Shown here one piece after another: positions 38,517 to 48,298 of a DNA stretch of 64,000 nucleotides (position 1 is the stretch's first letter; each line of letters starts with the position of its first letter). Source of the DNA: Verrucomicrobiota bacterium (GTDB lineage: Bacteria; Verrucomicrobiota; Verrucomicrobiia; Verrucomicrobiales; Verrucomicrobiaceae). Location: positions 1 to 64,000 of the forward strand of contig VFKE01000056.1 in assembly GCA_009885695.1 (NCBI GenBank), written 5' to 3'. The notes beneath the pieces were generated by a model. It made no database searches and was not told where the DNA came from. It saw only the letters and a program-made list of their open reading frames with translations. The position numbers were made by a program, and so were the translations under genes.

Positions 38517-38736
38517 GTGTGAGTCCGGGTTCCACACTTACCGTCTCATGCGTCACACGCGCGCCAAAGACCCGGGGAATATCCTCGTCACGCGAAGCCA
38601 GGTATTCTGCAATGGCCTCGCGAATGTTTGCCATGGCCTCTTCGCGATTGCCACCCTGGGAGCAACAACCCGGAAGATCATTGCACCAGACTGCAAAACC
38701 CTCGTCTGACTCCACCAGCGTGACTCTGTAATCCAT
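38509..38736 (-). CDS. HicB-type antitoxin
   Basis: MDYRVTLVESDEGFAVWCNDLPGCCSQGGNREEAMANIREAIAEYL. Confidence 0.87.
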   Translation of the reverse strand: MDYRVTLVESDEGFAVWCNDLPGCCSQGGNREEAMANIREAIAEYLASRDEDIPRVFGARVTHETVSVEPGLTHA

Positions 38737-38777
38737 GCGGCATTTTAGGCGTGAAATTATCGATGGTCAATAGATCG

Positions 38778-40556
38778 TCAGAACCTCCCCGCGAGCAATT
38801 CGCGCTGGTAAATGAGCTCTTTGGGCATGGAGTCGTAGAGATCGAGATACAATTCGCCGGCATTGAGCAGGTCCTGCCGGAACTCCTTCAAATCCACGCG
38901 CATCAAGGCGTCGAAATTCTCCGGCGTCATGTGATCGAGCCCGTTCATGTTGATCTCATCGTAGCGCGGCATCCAGCCGATCTGGGTTTCGTGGCCCTTG
39001 CCACGGCCGCGACAACGATTCACGATCCATTCCAGCACGCGCATGTTTTCGCCGAAGCCGGGCCAGAGAAACTTTCCGTCCGCGTTTTTTCGGAACCAGT
39101 TCACGTGAAACACACGCGGCACTTCATTGATCAGCCGGCGCATCAAAAGCCAGTGCTTGAAGTAGTCGCCCATGTTGTAACCGCAGAAGGGCAGCATCGC
39201 CATCGGATCACGACGCACCTGACCGATAGTTCCCGCCGCCGCAGCGGTCATCTCGCTGCCCATGGTCGCGCCCAAGAATACACCGTGGGCCCAGTTGAAC
39301 GACTGAAACACGAGCGGCATCGTCGTGGCGCGGCGGCCACCAAAGATGATGGCGTCAATCGGCACACCCTCGGGCTTTTCCCAATCAGGATCAATCGTCG
39401 GACACTGTGAGGCAGGCGCGGTGAAGCGCGAGTTCGCATGCGCAGCCTTGCGTCCGCAATCTGGCGTCCAGTCCTGACCAGTCCAATCAATCAGATGTGC
39501 TGGCGGCTCACCGAGTCCCTCCCACCAGACATCACCGTCATCAGTCAGCGCGACGTTAGTAAAAATGGCGTTCGCTCGCATGGTCGCCATCGCATTGGGA
39601 TTGCTCTGCCAGGAAGTACCCGGTGCAACGCCGAAGTAACCCGCCTCGGGATTCACCGCGTGCAGACGTCCATCCGCGCCAGGACGCAGCCACGCAATGT
39701 CATCACCCACGGTGGTCACCTTCCAGCCCTCGTATCCGGCCGGCGGCACCAACATGGCGAAGTTTGTCTTGCCACATGCGCTCGGAAACGCAGCGGCGAC
39801 GTAGGATTTCTTGCCATCGGGCGATTCCACGCCGCTGATGAGCATGTGCTCCGCCATCCAGCCTTCGTCGCGGCCCATGACGCTGGCGATGCGCAGGGCG
39901 AGACATTTTTTTCCCAGCAGCGCGTTGCCGCCGTAGCCGCTGCCGTAGGACATGATGCTGCGCTCATCGGGGATATGGACGATGTATTTTTCTGTGTTGC
40001 AGGGCCAGGGCACGTCTTTTTCACCGGGGGCCAGCGGTTGGCCGACGCTGTGCAAACACGGCACGAACGCGCCGTCCTCGCCAAGTTCATCCAGCACGGC
40101 CGCGCCCATGCGCGTCATGATTTTCATGCTGACTGCGACGTAGGGCGAGTCCGTGAACTGCACGCCGATGACGCTGAACTTCGATCCCAGCGGCCCCATG
40201 CAAAATGGCACGACATACATCGTGCGGCCACGCATCGAGCCTCGGAAGAGGCCCTTGAGCGTGGCCTTCATTTCATTCGGTTCGCACCAGTTGTTCGACG
40301 GGCCGGCATCCACTTTCCGCTGCGAACAGATGAAGGTGCGGTCCTCCACGCGGGCCACGTCGTTGGGATCGCTCCACGCGAGAAAGCTGTTCGGACGCTT
40401 TTCGGCATTGAGCCTGCGAAATGTTCCCGCCCGCACGAGTTCATCGCACAACGCGCTCCATTCCGCGTCACTGCCGTCGCACCAGTGGATGCGATCGGGT
40501 TGCAGGAGCGCGGCGGATTCCTCCACCCATTGCAGAAGTTGTTGATGACGGGTCAT
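38778..40556 (-). CDS. pckG: Phosphoenolpyruvate carboxykinase (GTP)
   Basis: [77 protein letters not shown]. Confidence 0.96.
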   Translation of the reverse strand: MTRHQQLLQWVEESAALLQPDRIHWCDGSDAEWSALCDELVRAGTFRRLNAEKRPNSFLAWSDPNDVARVEDRTFICSQRKVDAGPSNNWCEPNEMKATLKGLFRGSMRGRTMYVVPFCMGPLGSKFSVIGVQFTDSPYVAVSMKIMTRMGAAVLDELGEDGAFVPCLHSVGQPLAPGEKDVPWPCNTEKYIVHIPDERSIMSYGSGYGGNALLGKKCLALRIASVMGRDEGWMAEHMLISGVESPDGKKSYVAAAFPSACGKTNFAMLVPPAGYEGWKVTTVGDDIAWLRPGADGRLHAVNPEAGYFGVAPGTSWQSNPNAMATMRANAIFTNVALTDDGDVWWEGLGEPPAHLIDWTGQDWTPDCGRKAAHANSRFTAPASQCPTIDPDWEKPEGVPIDAIIFGGRRATTMPLVFQSFNWAHGVFLGATMGSEMTAAAAGTIGQVRRDPMAMLPFCGYNMGDYFKHWLLMRRLINEVPRVFHVNWFRKNADGKFLWPGFGENMRVLEWIVNRCRGRGKGHETQIGWMPRYDEINMNGLDHMTPENFDALMRVDLKEFRQDLLNAGELYLDLYDSMPKELIYQRELLAGRF

Positions 40557-40693
40557 GCTGTTTGAAGGAAGTTTATCATGGATTCTAACTGGTATGGCGA
40601 GAAAGGAAAGGCACCGCTTGGCGCTGTAAGTGCAGGAGTTGCGCCAATGCTGCTGCAAAGATGGCGGTTGCACCCCGCCCGGCACGGCGGACA

Positions 40694-41986
40694 ATGCGCG
40701 CCTTGACTTCAAACCGCCATCTCCAGTTTTTCATCATCTTCCTGACGATCCTGCTGAGCACCATTGGCTTTGGGGTCTGCATCCCGGTGCTGCCGCTCTA
40801 CGCCAAGAATTTCGGGGCCACAGAATTCGTCAACGGCCTGCTCACCGGTGTCTTCTCGCTCATGGTGGTGGTCGCCTCGCCGCTCTGGGGCAAATTGTCC
40901 GACCGAATCGGTCGCCGGCCCGTGCTGATCATCAGCATCCTGGGCTCGGCCATCGGCTACTTCATCATGGGCTGGGCGGGCTCCCTGACCTGGCTCTTTG
41001 TGGCGCGGATCATCGATGGTGCCAGCGGCGGAAATGTGGCCACAGCGCAGGCATACATCGCCGACATCACGAAGCCAGACGAACGATCCAAGGCCATGGG
41101 CATGATCGGCGCCGCCTTCGGTCTTGGCTTCATCATCGGTCCCGTCGTCGGCGGCATCATGGCGAATTGGACGGTGCACACGACCATCGCCGGCATATCG
41201 ATCGACATCCCCGAAGGACACATGCCCTTCTATTTTGTCGGCGTGCTCTGCATCATCAATGCCATCATGGTGCACACGTCGCTGCCGGAAAGCCTCACGG
41301 AAGGACGCCGCAGCCAGGCGCATACGGAACAGCCGATCAGCGAACTGCTCAACCACTCCGACGGCCCCGTTTTCATCACAGTGGCCACATCGTATTTCGT
41401 CTGCCTCGCCGCGTTCTCCATCATGACCGCAGTGTTTTCCCTCTTCGGCCAGGCGCGCTTCGGGCTGGATGAAAAACACATCGGCTACATCATGGCCGTG
41501 ATCGGATTGATCGGAGTCATCATGCAGGGCGGCGTCTTGCGGCGCATCCTGCCCATCTTCGGCGAAGTCAAACTGGCGCGCGCTGGATTCGTCCTGCTGC
41601 TCATCAGCTTCATTCTTCTGCCGCTCGTCGGCGGCATGGGCTCCATGCTGGCGGTGAGTTGTCTCATCGCGCTCGGGAACAGTCTCACGCAACCCACGCT
41701 CAACGGGCTCGCCTCGCGCAGCGTCGACGGCGCCTGGCAGGGTCGCGCCATGGGTCTTCTGCAATCCGCCGCCAGCCTCGGTCGCGGCATCGGCCCCATC
41801 CTCGGCGGCTGGCTGCTGGGGATGGATCGCAATAATCCCGCACAATATGGCCGCACACCATTCTGGGTTGCCGCGTTTCTGATGGTCGTCACGCTGATTC
41901 TCGGAGCCGGATTGCGCACGCCCACCCGTGGCGCAGGCGCGGTTCAACGAGGCGAAGCCGACACGGAACCGGCGGCGGAAATCTAG
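40694..41986 (+). CDS. MFS transporter (TetA/DHA1-like)
   Basis: [61 protein letters not shown]. Confidence 0.92.
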   Translation: MRALTSNRHLQFFIIFLTILLSTIGFGVCIPVLPLYAKNFGATEFVNGLLTGVFSLMVVVASPLWGKLSDRIGRRPVLIISILGSAIGYFIMGWAGSLTWLFVARIIDGASGGNVATAQAYIADITKPDERSKAMGMIGAAFGLGFIIGPVVGGIMANWTVHTTIAGISIDIPEGHMPFYFVGVLCIINAIMVHTSLPESLTEGRRSQAHTEQPISELLNHSDGPVFITVATSYFVCLAAFSIMTAVFSLFGQARFGLDEKHIGYIMAVIGLIGVIMQGGVLRRILPIFGEVKLARAGFVLLLISFILLPLVGGMGSMLAVSCLIALGNSLTQPTLNGLASRSVDGAWQGRAMGLLQSAASLGRGIGPILGGWLLGMDRNNPAQYGRTPFWVAAFLMVVTLILGAGLRTPTRGAGAVQRGEADTEPAAEI

Positions 41987-42003
41987 AGGCTGTCCGAATA
42001 GCC

Positions 42004-42030
42004 GTAGCAAGGGCGTCTCGCCCTCGCTAC
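42004..42030. repeat. Short REP-like hairpin GTAGCAAGGGCGTCTCGCCCTCGCTAC
   Basis: 12-bp arms, one mismatch. Confidence 0.65.
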
Positions 42031-42055
42031 AAATTCACAGCCCGCGCTCCATTCA

Positions 42056-42781
42056 TCACTTCACCGCCGCATACACCCGGTGCACGTCAGGATGCGCGTC
42101 GAGAGTCTGGAGAAACTTCGTGACTTCATCGCGGTGAGCTTCGGTCAATTCCGGAAACTCCTTCGCATGATAGGCCAGTTCCGAGGTCGTGATGGTCCAG
42201 CCCGCCGCTTTCAATGCCTTCGATACGGTGTCGAGCTTTGGCTTGTCACAGTAAAAGCGCGCGCCTGCATGAGCCGCACCCTCATCATCTTCGGCGTCCA
42301 AGGGCTCGACGTTGTCCGCGTCCGCCTCCAGCGCGGCAGTTTCAATGTCGATCGATTTGTCCGGATGCGTCGCCTCGACCAGTCCACCGTGCTCAAACAA
42401 CCAGCCGACCGAGCCCGGCGTGCCCAGGTTGCCACTTTTGAAGAGCAGCTTGATCTCGTTAGCGGTGCGATTGTTGTTGTCCGTGAGACACTCGACGATC
42501 ACCGGAATGCGATGCGGCGTGAAGCCCTCATACACGACCGTATGATACTGCACCGCGTCCGGCCCCGTGCCGCTGCCTTTGGCCAGAGCGCGGTCGATGG
42601 TTTCCCTCGTCACGCTCTGTTTTTTAGCCACCCCAATGGCCGCAGCCAGCCGGGCGTTAAACTCCGGATTGGGTCCGCCGAGTTTGCACGCGACCAGGAT
42701 TTCGCGGACGATCTTGCCCACGACCTTGCCTTTTTGATCCGCGGCGAGTTCACGCCATTTCTGTTTCCATTGTGCGCCCAT
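42056..42781 (-). CDS. YebC/PmpR-family transcriptional regulator
   Basis: AIGVAKKQSVTRETIDRALAKGSG; YEGFTPHRIPVIVECLTDNNNRTANEIKLLFKSGNLGTPGSVGWLFE. Confidence 0.94.
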   Translation of the reverse strand: MGAQWKQKWRELAADQKGKVVGKIVREILVACKLGGPNPEFNARLAAAIGVAKKQSVTRETIDRALAKGSGTGPDAVQYHTVVYEGFTPHRIPVIVECLTDNNNRTANEIKLLFKSGNLGTPGSVGWLFEHGGLVEATHPDKSIDIETAALEADADNVEPLDAEDDEGAAHAGARFYCDKPKLDTVSKALKAAGWTITTSELAYHAKEFPELTEAHRDEVTKFLQTLDAHPDVHRVYAAVK

Positions 42782-42786
42782 GCGTA

Positions 42787-42828
42787 ACTGGTTTTTTGGT
42801 TCGTGGTTCTTCGTTCTTGGTTCAGGAG
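42787..42828. repeat. Heptamer array spanning aguA stop and yebC upstream region
   Basis: actggtt ttttggt tcgtggt tcttcgt tcttggt tcaggag. Confidence 0.8.
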
Positions 42829-43850
42829 AGGCCGGCCCGCGGCTGCTGCTGTGAGATACAATGGATCGCGCCACCTTCAAAGACAAGATCACTGGCGTCG
42901 ACCCCAATGATTTCCCGGCCGGGGAAACATTCGCCAATGAAACCGAGCGCCTGAACGTCAAGTTTGCCCTGGTCAAAAATCGGCACCAGCACCGCATCAT
43001 TGATGATGAGAAAATTTCCGTAGCTCGCCGGCAACCGGTCCAGTCGCCAGTCACCGCGGGGCCGCAAAGGCTCCGGCATCTCCAGCGTCAGCACTTCCAC
43101 CCGACCACCGCTGATCGTGCGCAAATCAGCCAGCCGCTCGCGGTTCTGTTCCAGTGTCCGGTAGTTCGGGTCGCCATCGCGCCGCTCCACCATCGTCAAG
43201 ACGACATCTTCACGGATGAAGCGCGTGATGTCGTCGATGTGGCCGTCGGTGTCATCACCTTCGATCCCCTGCCCGAGCCAGAAAATCGTCTGCACGCCGA
43301 GCAGCCTTTTGATCTCCGCTTCGATCTCCTTGCGCGACCAGTCAGGGTTGCGGTTCTTGTTCAGCAACACAGCTTCGGTCGTCAGCAGCACACCGTTGCC
43401 GTTCACTTCGATGGAGCCGCCTTCGAGAATCATCTTCGACTCGAAGCGCGGGAGATCGAGCGCCTGCGCGATGCGTTCAGGAATCTGGTTATCCAGATCC
43501 CACGGCGGGAACTTCCCGCCCCAGGCATTGAACTGCCAGTCGGTGACTGCCAGCGCGCCGGTCTCGCCATTTCTCACAAAAATTGGTCCGTGATCGCGGC
43601 ACCAGACATCGTTCGTCGGATGATCGTAAAGCTCGACGCGCTTCAGGTCGCCGTGCTGAGCTTCGAGGCTGTGCTCGATGCGCTTGTGCCACGCGCCCGC
43701 GGCGTTGATGCGCACAGTCTCGAATCGCGAGATGGCTGCTGCGATCTCGCCGAACTTGGCCTGGAGCGCCTCATGTGTTTCTGGCGCGCTGTCCCGGTTG
43801 CACGGCCATGAAAGCCAGAGTGCCTCCTGCGGCGACCACTCGGCGGGCAT
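42822..43850 (-). CDS. aguA: Agmatine deiminase
   Basis: MPAEWSPQEALWLSWP; NDVWCRDHGPIFVRN; AWGGKFPPWDLDNQIP; DDTDGHIDDITRFI. Confidence 0.94.
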   Translation of the reverse strand: MPAEWSPQEALWLSWPCNRDSAPETHEALQAKFGEIAAAISRFETVRINAAGAWHKRIEHSLEAQHGDLKRVELYDHPTNDVWCRDHGPIFVRNGETGALAVTDWQFNAWGGKFPPWDLDNQIPERIAQALDLPRFESKMILEGGSIEVNGNGVLLTTEAVLLNKNRNPDWSRKEIEAEIKRLLGVQTIFWLGQGIEGDDTDGHIDDITRFIREDVVLTMVERRDGDPNYRTLEQNRERLADLRTISGGRVEVLTLEMPEPLRPRGDWRLDRLPASYGNFLIINDAVLVPIFDQGKLDVQALGFIGECFPGREIIGVDASDLVFEGGAIHCISQQQPRAGLS

Positions 43851-43855
43851 GGCCC

Positions 43856-43923
43856 AAAGTGGGCCGGCAGCCCTCTGCCGATCATCTGCAACCTCCTGTC
43901 GACCGAGGGCTGCCGACCCACTA
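43856..43923. repeat. REP-like inverted element AGTGGGCCGGCAGCCCTCTGCCG...CGAGGGCTGCCGACCCACT
   Basis: Inverted repeats between aguA and aguB-like gene. Confidence 0.75.
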
Positions 43924-44796
43924 TTATTTCGTTCCATCGTTCCAGCGCTGCGTGATTCCCTGATAGGTGTCAATTCTCCGGTCGCGGAAGAACGGCCAGA
44001 TGCGGCGGAAATCCTCCACCGCCTTCAGATCGCAGGGCACGATCATCACTTCCTCATCAGTGGCTGAAGCCTTGGTCACGATCTCGCCATAAGGATTCGC
44101 CACGAAACTCTGGCCCCAGAATTCGCTTTCTTCTTCAATGCCCACGCGATTCACCGCAGCGACATAGCAGCCGTTGGCCACCGCGTGTCCGCGTTGCACG
44201 GTCTCCCACGCGCCGTGCTGTGCTTTGCCTAGCTCTGCTTTCTCAGATTTCAGCCAGCCGATGGCGGTGGGATACAAGAGAATCTCCGCCCCCTGCATCG
44301 CTGTCAGCCGCGCGGCCTCCGGATACCACTGATCCCAGCAAATGAGCACACCGATCTTCGCGAACTTCGTCTGCCATACGCGATACCCAAGATCGCCGGG
44401 CGTGAAGTAGAATTTTTCATTAAAACCCGGATCCTCGGGAATGTGCATCTTGCGATACTTGCCGAGGAACGCGCCATCGGCGTCGAGGATCGCGGCGGTG
44501 TTGTGATACAAGCCCGGCGCCCTTTTCTCGAAGAGCGATGCGATGATGACCACGCCCAACTCACGCGCCAGATCGCCGAGTTGCTTCGTCGTATCGCCCG
44601 GCACCGACTCGGCCAGATCGAACAGCGCGGTATCCTCGCGTTTGCAGAAATACGGCGTGAGAAACAACTCCTGGAGGCACACGATGTTCGCCCCGCGCTT
44701 CGCCGCATCGCGGACAAGCGCAACGGTGCGACGGAGATTATCCGCTTTGTCGTCAGTGGCGTAAGTTTGAATGAGGCCGAGGTTCACCTTGCTCAT
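43924..44796 (-). CDS. aguB: N-carbamoylputrescine amidase (nitrilase superfamily)
   Basis: IVCLQELFLTPYFCKRED; KYRKMHIPEDPGFNEKFYFTPGD; VLICWDQWYPEAARL. Confidence 0.93.
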   Translation of the reverse strand: MSKVNLGLIQTYATDDKADNLRRTVALVRDAAKRGANIVCLQELFLTPYFCKREDTALFDLAESVPGDTTKQLGDLARELGVVIIASLFEKRAPGLYHNTAAILDADGAFLGKYRKMHIPEDPGFNEKFYFTPGDLGYRVWQTKFAKIGVLICWDQWYPEAARLTAMQGAEILLYPTAIGWLKSEKAELGKAQHGAWETVQRGHAVANGCYVAAVNRVGIEEESEFWGQSFVANPYGEIVTKASATDEEVMIVPCDLKAVEDFRRIWPFFRDRRIDTYQGITQRWNDGTK

Positions 44797-44847
44797 GACT
44801 GATGAAAGAATGAATTGCGCGCGATGCAACCGGAACCCGCTGCTTAT

Positions 44848-44905
44848 GTAGCAAGGTCATCCTGCCCCTTTGGACTCCCAGGCATGGGCTGAATGCCCTT
44901 GCTAC
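44848..44905. repeat. REP-like element GTAGCAAGG...CCCTTGCTAC
   Basis: 9-nt terminal inverted repeat, same arm sequence as 42004-42030. Confidence 0.55.
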
Positions 44906-44938
44906 GACTGAATTCATAAATATAGATCGCACGACTCC

Positions 44939-45481
44939 ATGAAACACATTCTCGCATTTTCATTTGCGCTGCTGCTCACCAACTGCGCAGACAACAAGCA
45001 CCGCCTCGTGGTCAGCGTCGCGCAGCAGCGCATGGCGCTCTTTGACGAAGGAAAATTCGTCACCATGTTCCCGGTCAGCACCTCGAAATTCTGCCTCTCG
45101 AACACACCCGGGTCCTACGGCACGCCACTGGGTCGGCTGGAGGTCGCCAAAAAAATCGGCGACGGCCAGCCCGCCGGCATGAAATTTACCAGTCGCCAGC
45201 CGACTGGCGAGATCGTCCAGCCGAACTCGCCCGGCCGCGACCCGATCGTAACCCGCATCCTCTGGCTGCGGGGCAAGGAATCGTGGAATGCCAACAGCTA
45301 CGATCGCGACATCTACATCCACGGCACCGCAGAGGAATACAAGCTCGGCCAACGCGCGAGTTACGGCTGCGTGCGCATGGCATCCACGCATGTCCTCTGG
45401 CTTTACGACCGAATCGGAACCGGTGCCCGCGTTGACATTCTTCCCGGACCACTGCCTCCGCCGGATCAGTTGCCGCCGTGA
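44939..45481 (+). CDS. L,D-transpeptidase (YkuD) lipoprotein
   Basis: Lipobox-like LLLTNC; IYIHGTAEEYKLGQRASYGCVRM. Confidence 0.88.
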   Translation: MKHILAFSFALLLTNCADNKHRLVVSVAQQRMALFDEGKFVTMFPVSTSKFCLSNTPGSYGTPLGRLEVAKKIGDGQPAGMKFTSRQPTGEIVQPNSPGRDPIVTRILWLRGKESWNANSYDRDIYIHGTAEEYKLGQRASYGCVRMASTHVLWLYDRIGTGARVDILPGPLPPPDQLPP

Positions 45482-45485
45482 TCAC

Positions 45486-45594
45486 TGTGGCACAGCGCCT
45501 CCGGCCTGTGTGTTGCCCGGGCATTCTGCCGGGGCGATCTTCAGATTCCGGGCAGAATGCCCGGGCCACACAGGATGCAAACCAGTGCCACGCT
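45486..45594. repeat. REP-like element (GTGGCACAG...CAGTGCCAC)
   Basis: tgtggcacagcgcctccggcctgtg, cccgggcattctgccgggg, ccgggcagaatgcccggg hairpins. Confidence 0.75.
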
Positions 45595-45657
45595 CAGACT
45601 TGCGCATCGGCGCAATGATGCGTTCTTCCCCGCCCTCAAATCCCCATTTTTAGACTC

Positions 45658-47439
45658 ATGTCCGCCGACAAAAAAGACACCGCCTTCATGGAAAAGCTCG
45701 TAAGCCTCTGCAAGCGTCGCGCCTTTATTTATCAATCGAGCGAAATCTACGGCGGCATCGGCGGCTTCTGGGACTACGGCCCCCTCGGCGCCGAGCTAAA
45801 GCGCAACCTGCGCGACGCCTGGTGGAAGGTCATGACCCGCGAGCGTGAGGATGTGGTTGGACTCGATGCCACCATCATCATGCATCCCGCGATCTGGAAG
45901 GCCAGCGGCCACGTGGACACCTTCGCGGATATGATGCGCGAGTGCTCGCTGACCAACAAGCGCGTGCGGGCCGACCACGTCGAGCCGCAAGCGGGCACAG
46001 TGATGAAGTTCAGCGGAGCCCATGCGCCGACGGAATGGCGACTCGACCGCTCATTCACCGTGCTGATGAAGCAAGGCGAGCACATTGAAAGCTTCCGTAA
46101 GCGTGTGCGGCAGTTGATTGGACAAGGTGCAGGCGCCGCTGCGGGCAAGGTCGAGGAGATCACCTTGCTCGGCGAGGAAAAGATCGACGTCATCGAGGGT
46201 TCGGTGGATTTCCATCCTGATACTGGCGGCCTCTTAAACGAAGCCCGTCCGTTCAACCTCATGCTCAAGACCTACGTCGGTCCCACAGCGACCGAGGCGG
46301 ACGTCGCCTATCTCCGCCCCGAGACCGCGCAGGCCATTTTCGCGCAGTTCAAAAACGTGCTGGATTCCTCACGCGTGAAAGTTCCGTTTGGCATCTGCCA
46401 GATCGGCAAGGCTTTCCGCAATGAAGTCACTCCGAAGAACTTCACCTTTCGCTCGCGCGAATTCGAGCAAATGGAACTCGAGTTCTTCATCAAGCCCGAC
46501 GAAGCCATCGAGATCATTCACGGCAGCGTCGCGCCCTGGAGCAAGGACGCCGATCTGAGCGAACCGCAGCCCAACTGGGGCTGGGAGCTGTGGCACCGCT
46601 ACTGGGTGCAGGAACGCACGAAGTTCTATGCCAGCATCGGTCTCGGCGCGGACGTGCTGGAGTATTTCGAGCAACCGAAGGAAGACCTCGCCCACTACGC
46701 CCGCGCCTGCGTGGACATCCTGTTCAAATTCCCCTTCGGCACCGACGAACTCGAAGGCATCGCCGCGCGCGGCGACTTTGACCTCGGACAGCACCAGAAG
46801 CACAGCGGCAAGAATCTCGAAGTCTTCGACGACGAACTCAAGGCCGCCGTTGCGAAGCTGAGCGACGAACAAAAAGAAGCGATAATCCAGAAGCGTCTCG
46901 CAGCCGAGCAATCGAAAACCAAGGGTGAACCGATGCCCGAAGCCGACGTGCGAGCGTGGTTTGACCGTCTCTTCAAAGGCAACTACCTCCCCCACGTCAT
47001 CGAACCGTCCGCCGGTCTGGATCGTCTCGCACTCGCGGTCTTGTCGCACGCCTTCGACGAATCCGAGGAGACCGACGACAAGGGCAAGAAGGAAACAATC
47101 ACTGTCATGCGCATTCATCCGCGCATCGCGCCGATCAAGGTCGGCGTGTTTCCGCTGGTGAAGAACAAGCCCGAGATCGTGGCCAAGGCGCGTGAAGTTC
47201 ACAACTTGCTCAAGAAGCACCTGAACTGCTTCTGGGACGAGACCGCCAGCATCGGCCGCCGCTATGCGAGACAAGATGAAGCGGGAACGCCCTTCGGTGT
47301 CACCATCGACTTCGATACGCTCGGCGAAAAAGGCCCCGATCTGCTCGACACCGTGACCGTGCGCGAGCGCGACTCCCAAAAGCAGGAGCGCGTCGCCATC
47401 AAAGATTTGCTGGCGTATCTGATGGAGAAGATCGGATAA
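45658..47439 (+). CDS. glyQS: Glycyl-tRNA synthetase, homodimeric class II type
   Basis: FIYQSSEIYGGIGGFWDYGPLGAELKRN; YLRPETAQAIFAQFKN; CQIGKAFRNEVTPKNFTFRSREFEQMELEFF. Confidence 0.96.
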   Translation: MSADKKDTAFMEKLVSLCKRRAFIYQSSEIYGGIGGFWDYGPLGAELKRNLRDAWWKVMTREREDVVGLDATIIMHPAIWKASGHVDTFADMMRECSLTNKRVRADHVEPQAGTVMKFSGAHAPTEWRLDRSFTVLMKQGEHIESFRKRVRQLIGQGAGAAAGKVEEITLLGEEKIDVIEGSVDFHPDTGGLLNEARPFNLMLKTYVGPTATEADVAYLRPETAQAIFAQFKNVLDSSRVKVPFGICQIGKAFRNEVTPKNFTFRSREFEQMELEFFIKPDEAIEIIHGSVAPWSKDADLSEPQPNWGWELWHRYWVQERTKFYASIGLGADVLEYFEQPKEDLAHYARACVDILFKFPFGTDELEGIAARGDFDLGQHQKHSGKNLEVFDDELKAAVAKLSDEQKEAIIQKRLAAEQSKTKGEPMPEADVRAWFDRLFKGNYLPHVIEPSAGLDRLALAVLSHAFDESEETDDKGKKETITVMRIHPRIAPIKVGVFPLVKNKPEIVAKAREVHNLLKKHLNCFWDETASIGRRYARQDEAGTPFGVTIDFDTLGEKGPDLLDTVTVRERDSQKQERVAIKDLLAYLMEKIG

Positions 47440-47480
47440 GATCATCGGAAGCCGGAGCGGTTGCCATACAGAATCCAACT

Positions 47481-47505
47481 GTAGGGCGAGCGCTTCGCTT
47501 GCCCT
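47481..47505. repeat. Short hairpin GTAGGGCGAGCGCTTCGCTTGCCCT before AlkD-like gene
   Basis: 9-bp stem with one G-T pair. Confidence 0.5.
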
Positions 47506-47511
47506 CTTTAC

Positions 47512-48231
47512 ATGAAGCTCAGTCAACTTCGTTCCGCACTGCGGAAACAAGCGTCTCCAAAAGTCGCTACCGTCGCGCAGGGCTTCTTCAAGACCGGCCC
47601 TGGTCAATATGGCGAGGGCGACAGATTCCTCGGCCTGAAAGTTCCACAGGTTCGCGCGCTGGTGAAACTCAGTGATGAACTCACCGGGGACGACGTGCTC
47701 ACCCTGCTGCACTCCGATTGGCATGAGGAACGCCTCTGCGCGCTGCTGATCATGGTGCGCCGTTTTGTAAAAGCGAAACACGATGAAGCCGCGCAACAGC
47801 GATTGGTGAAACTTTATCTCGCCAACACCGCGCACATCAACAACTGGGATCTTGTGGACACCAGCGCACCGCAACTGCTCGGCGTCTGGCTGCTGACGCA
47901 TGACCGCGCGATCCTCGACAAATTTGCCCGATCAAAATATCTCTGGGAACGCCGGATCGCCGTCATCACCACCCAGGCGTTCATCCGCGCGGGGCAACTG
48001 GAAGACACGCTGCGGCTCGTTCGCGGATTGTTGCACGACAGGCACGATCTGATGCACAAGGCCTGCGGCTGGATGCTGCGGGAGGCCGGGAAAAAAGATG
48101 TGGCCGTGCTGATGGACTTTCTGAACGAACACCAAACAAGAATGCCTCGCACGATGCTGCGCTACGCCATCGAGCATTTTCCCGAAGCTGAGCGACAGCG
48201 CAGATTGCGAATGCGTAGTGCGGACTCGTGA
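47512..48231 (+). CDS. DNA alkylation repair protein (AlkD-like)
   Basis: FLGLKVPQVRALVK; DWHEERLCALLIMVRRF; NNWDLVDTSAPQLLG; WERRIAVITTQAFIR. Confidence 0.92.
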   Translation: MKLSQLRSALRKQASPKVATVAQGFFKTGPGQYGEGDRFLGLKVPQVRALVKLSDELTGDDVLTLLHSDWHEERLCALLIMVRRFVKAKHDEAAQQRLVKLYLANTAHINNWDLVDTSAPQLLGVWLLTHDRAILDKFARSKYLWERRIAVITTQAFIRAGQLEDTLRLVRGLLHDRHDLMHKACGWMLREAGKKDVAVLMDFLNEHQTRMPRTMLRYAIEHFPEAERQRRLRMRSADS

Positions 48232-48298
48232 TTTCCCCGCGATCAGCGCCGTTGCATTCGCGGTTGCGCTTCATGCGGTTCCGTGTTCTCAACTGCGC

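Noticed and set aside
40557-40712. N-terminal extension of the PEPCK ORF
   Set aside because: Not PEPCK-like; conserved protein begins [10 protein letters not shown] at 40556.
40709-42010. 433-aa minus-strand ORF
   Set aside because: D/H/E-rich antisense of the MFS transporter gene.
43851-43973. N-terminal extension of the aguA ORF
   Set aside because: Encoded by a REP element and the aguB-like gene end; conserved start MPAEWSP is at 43850.
46369-47901. 510-aa minus-strand ORF
   Set aside because: Antisense to glyQS and AlkD-like gene; shadow of high-GC coding strand.
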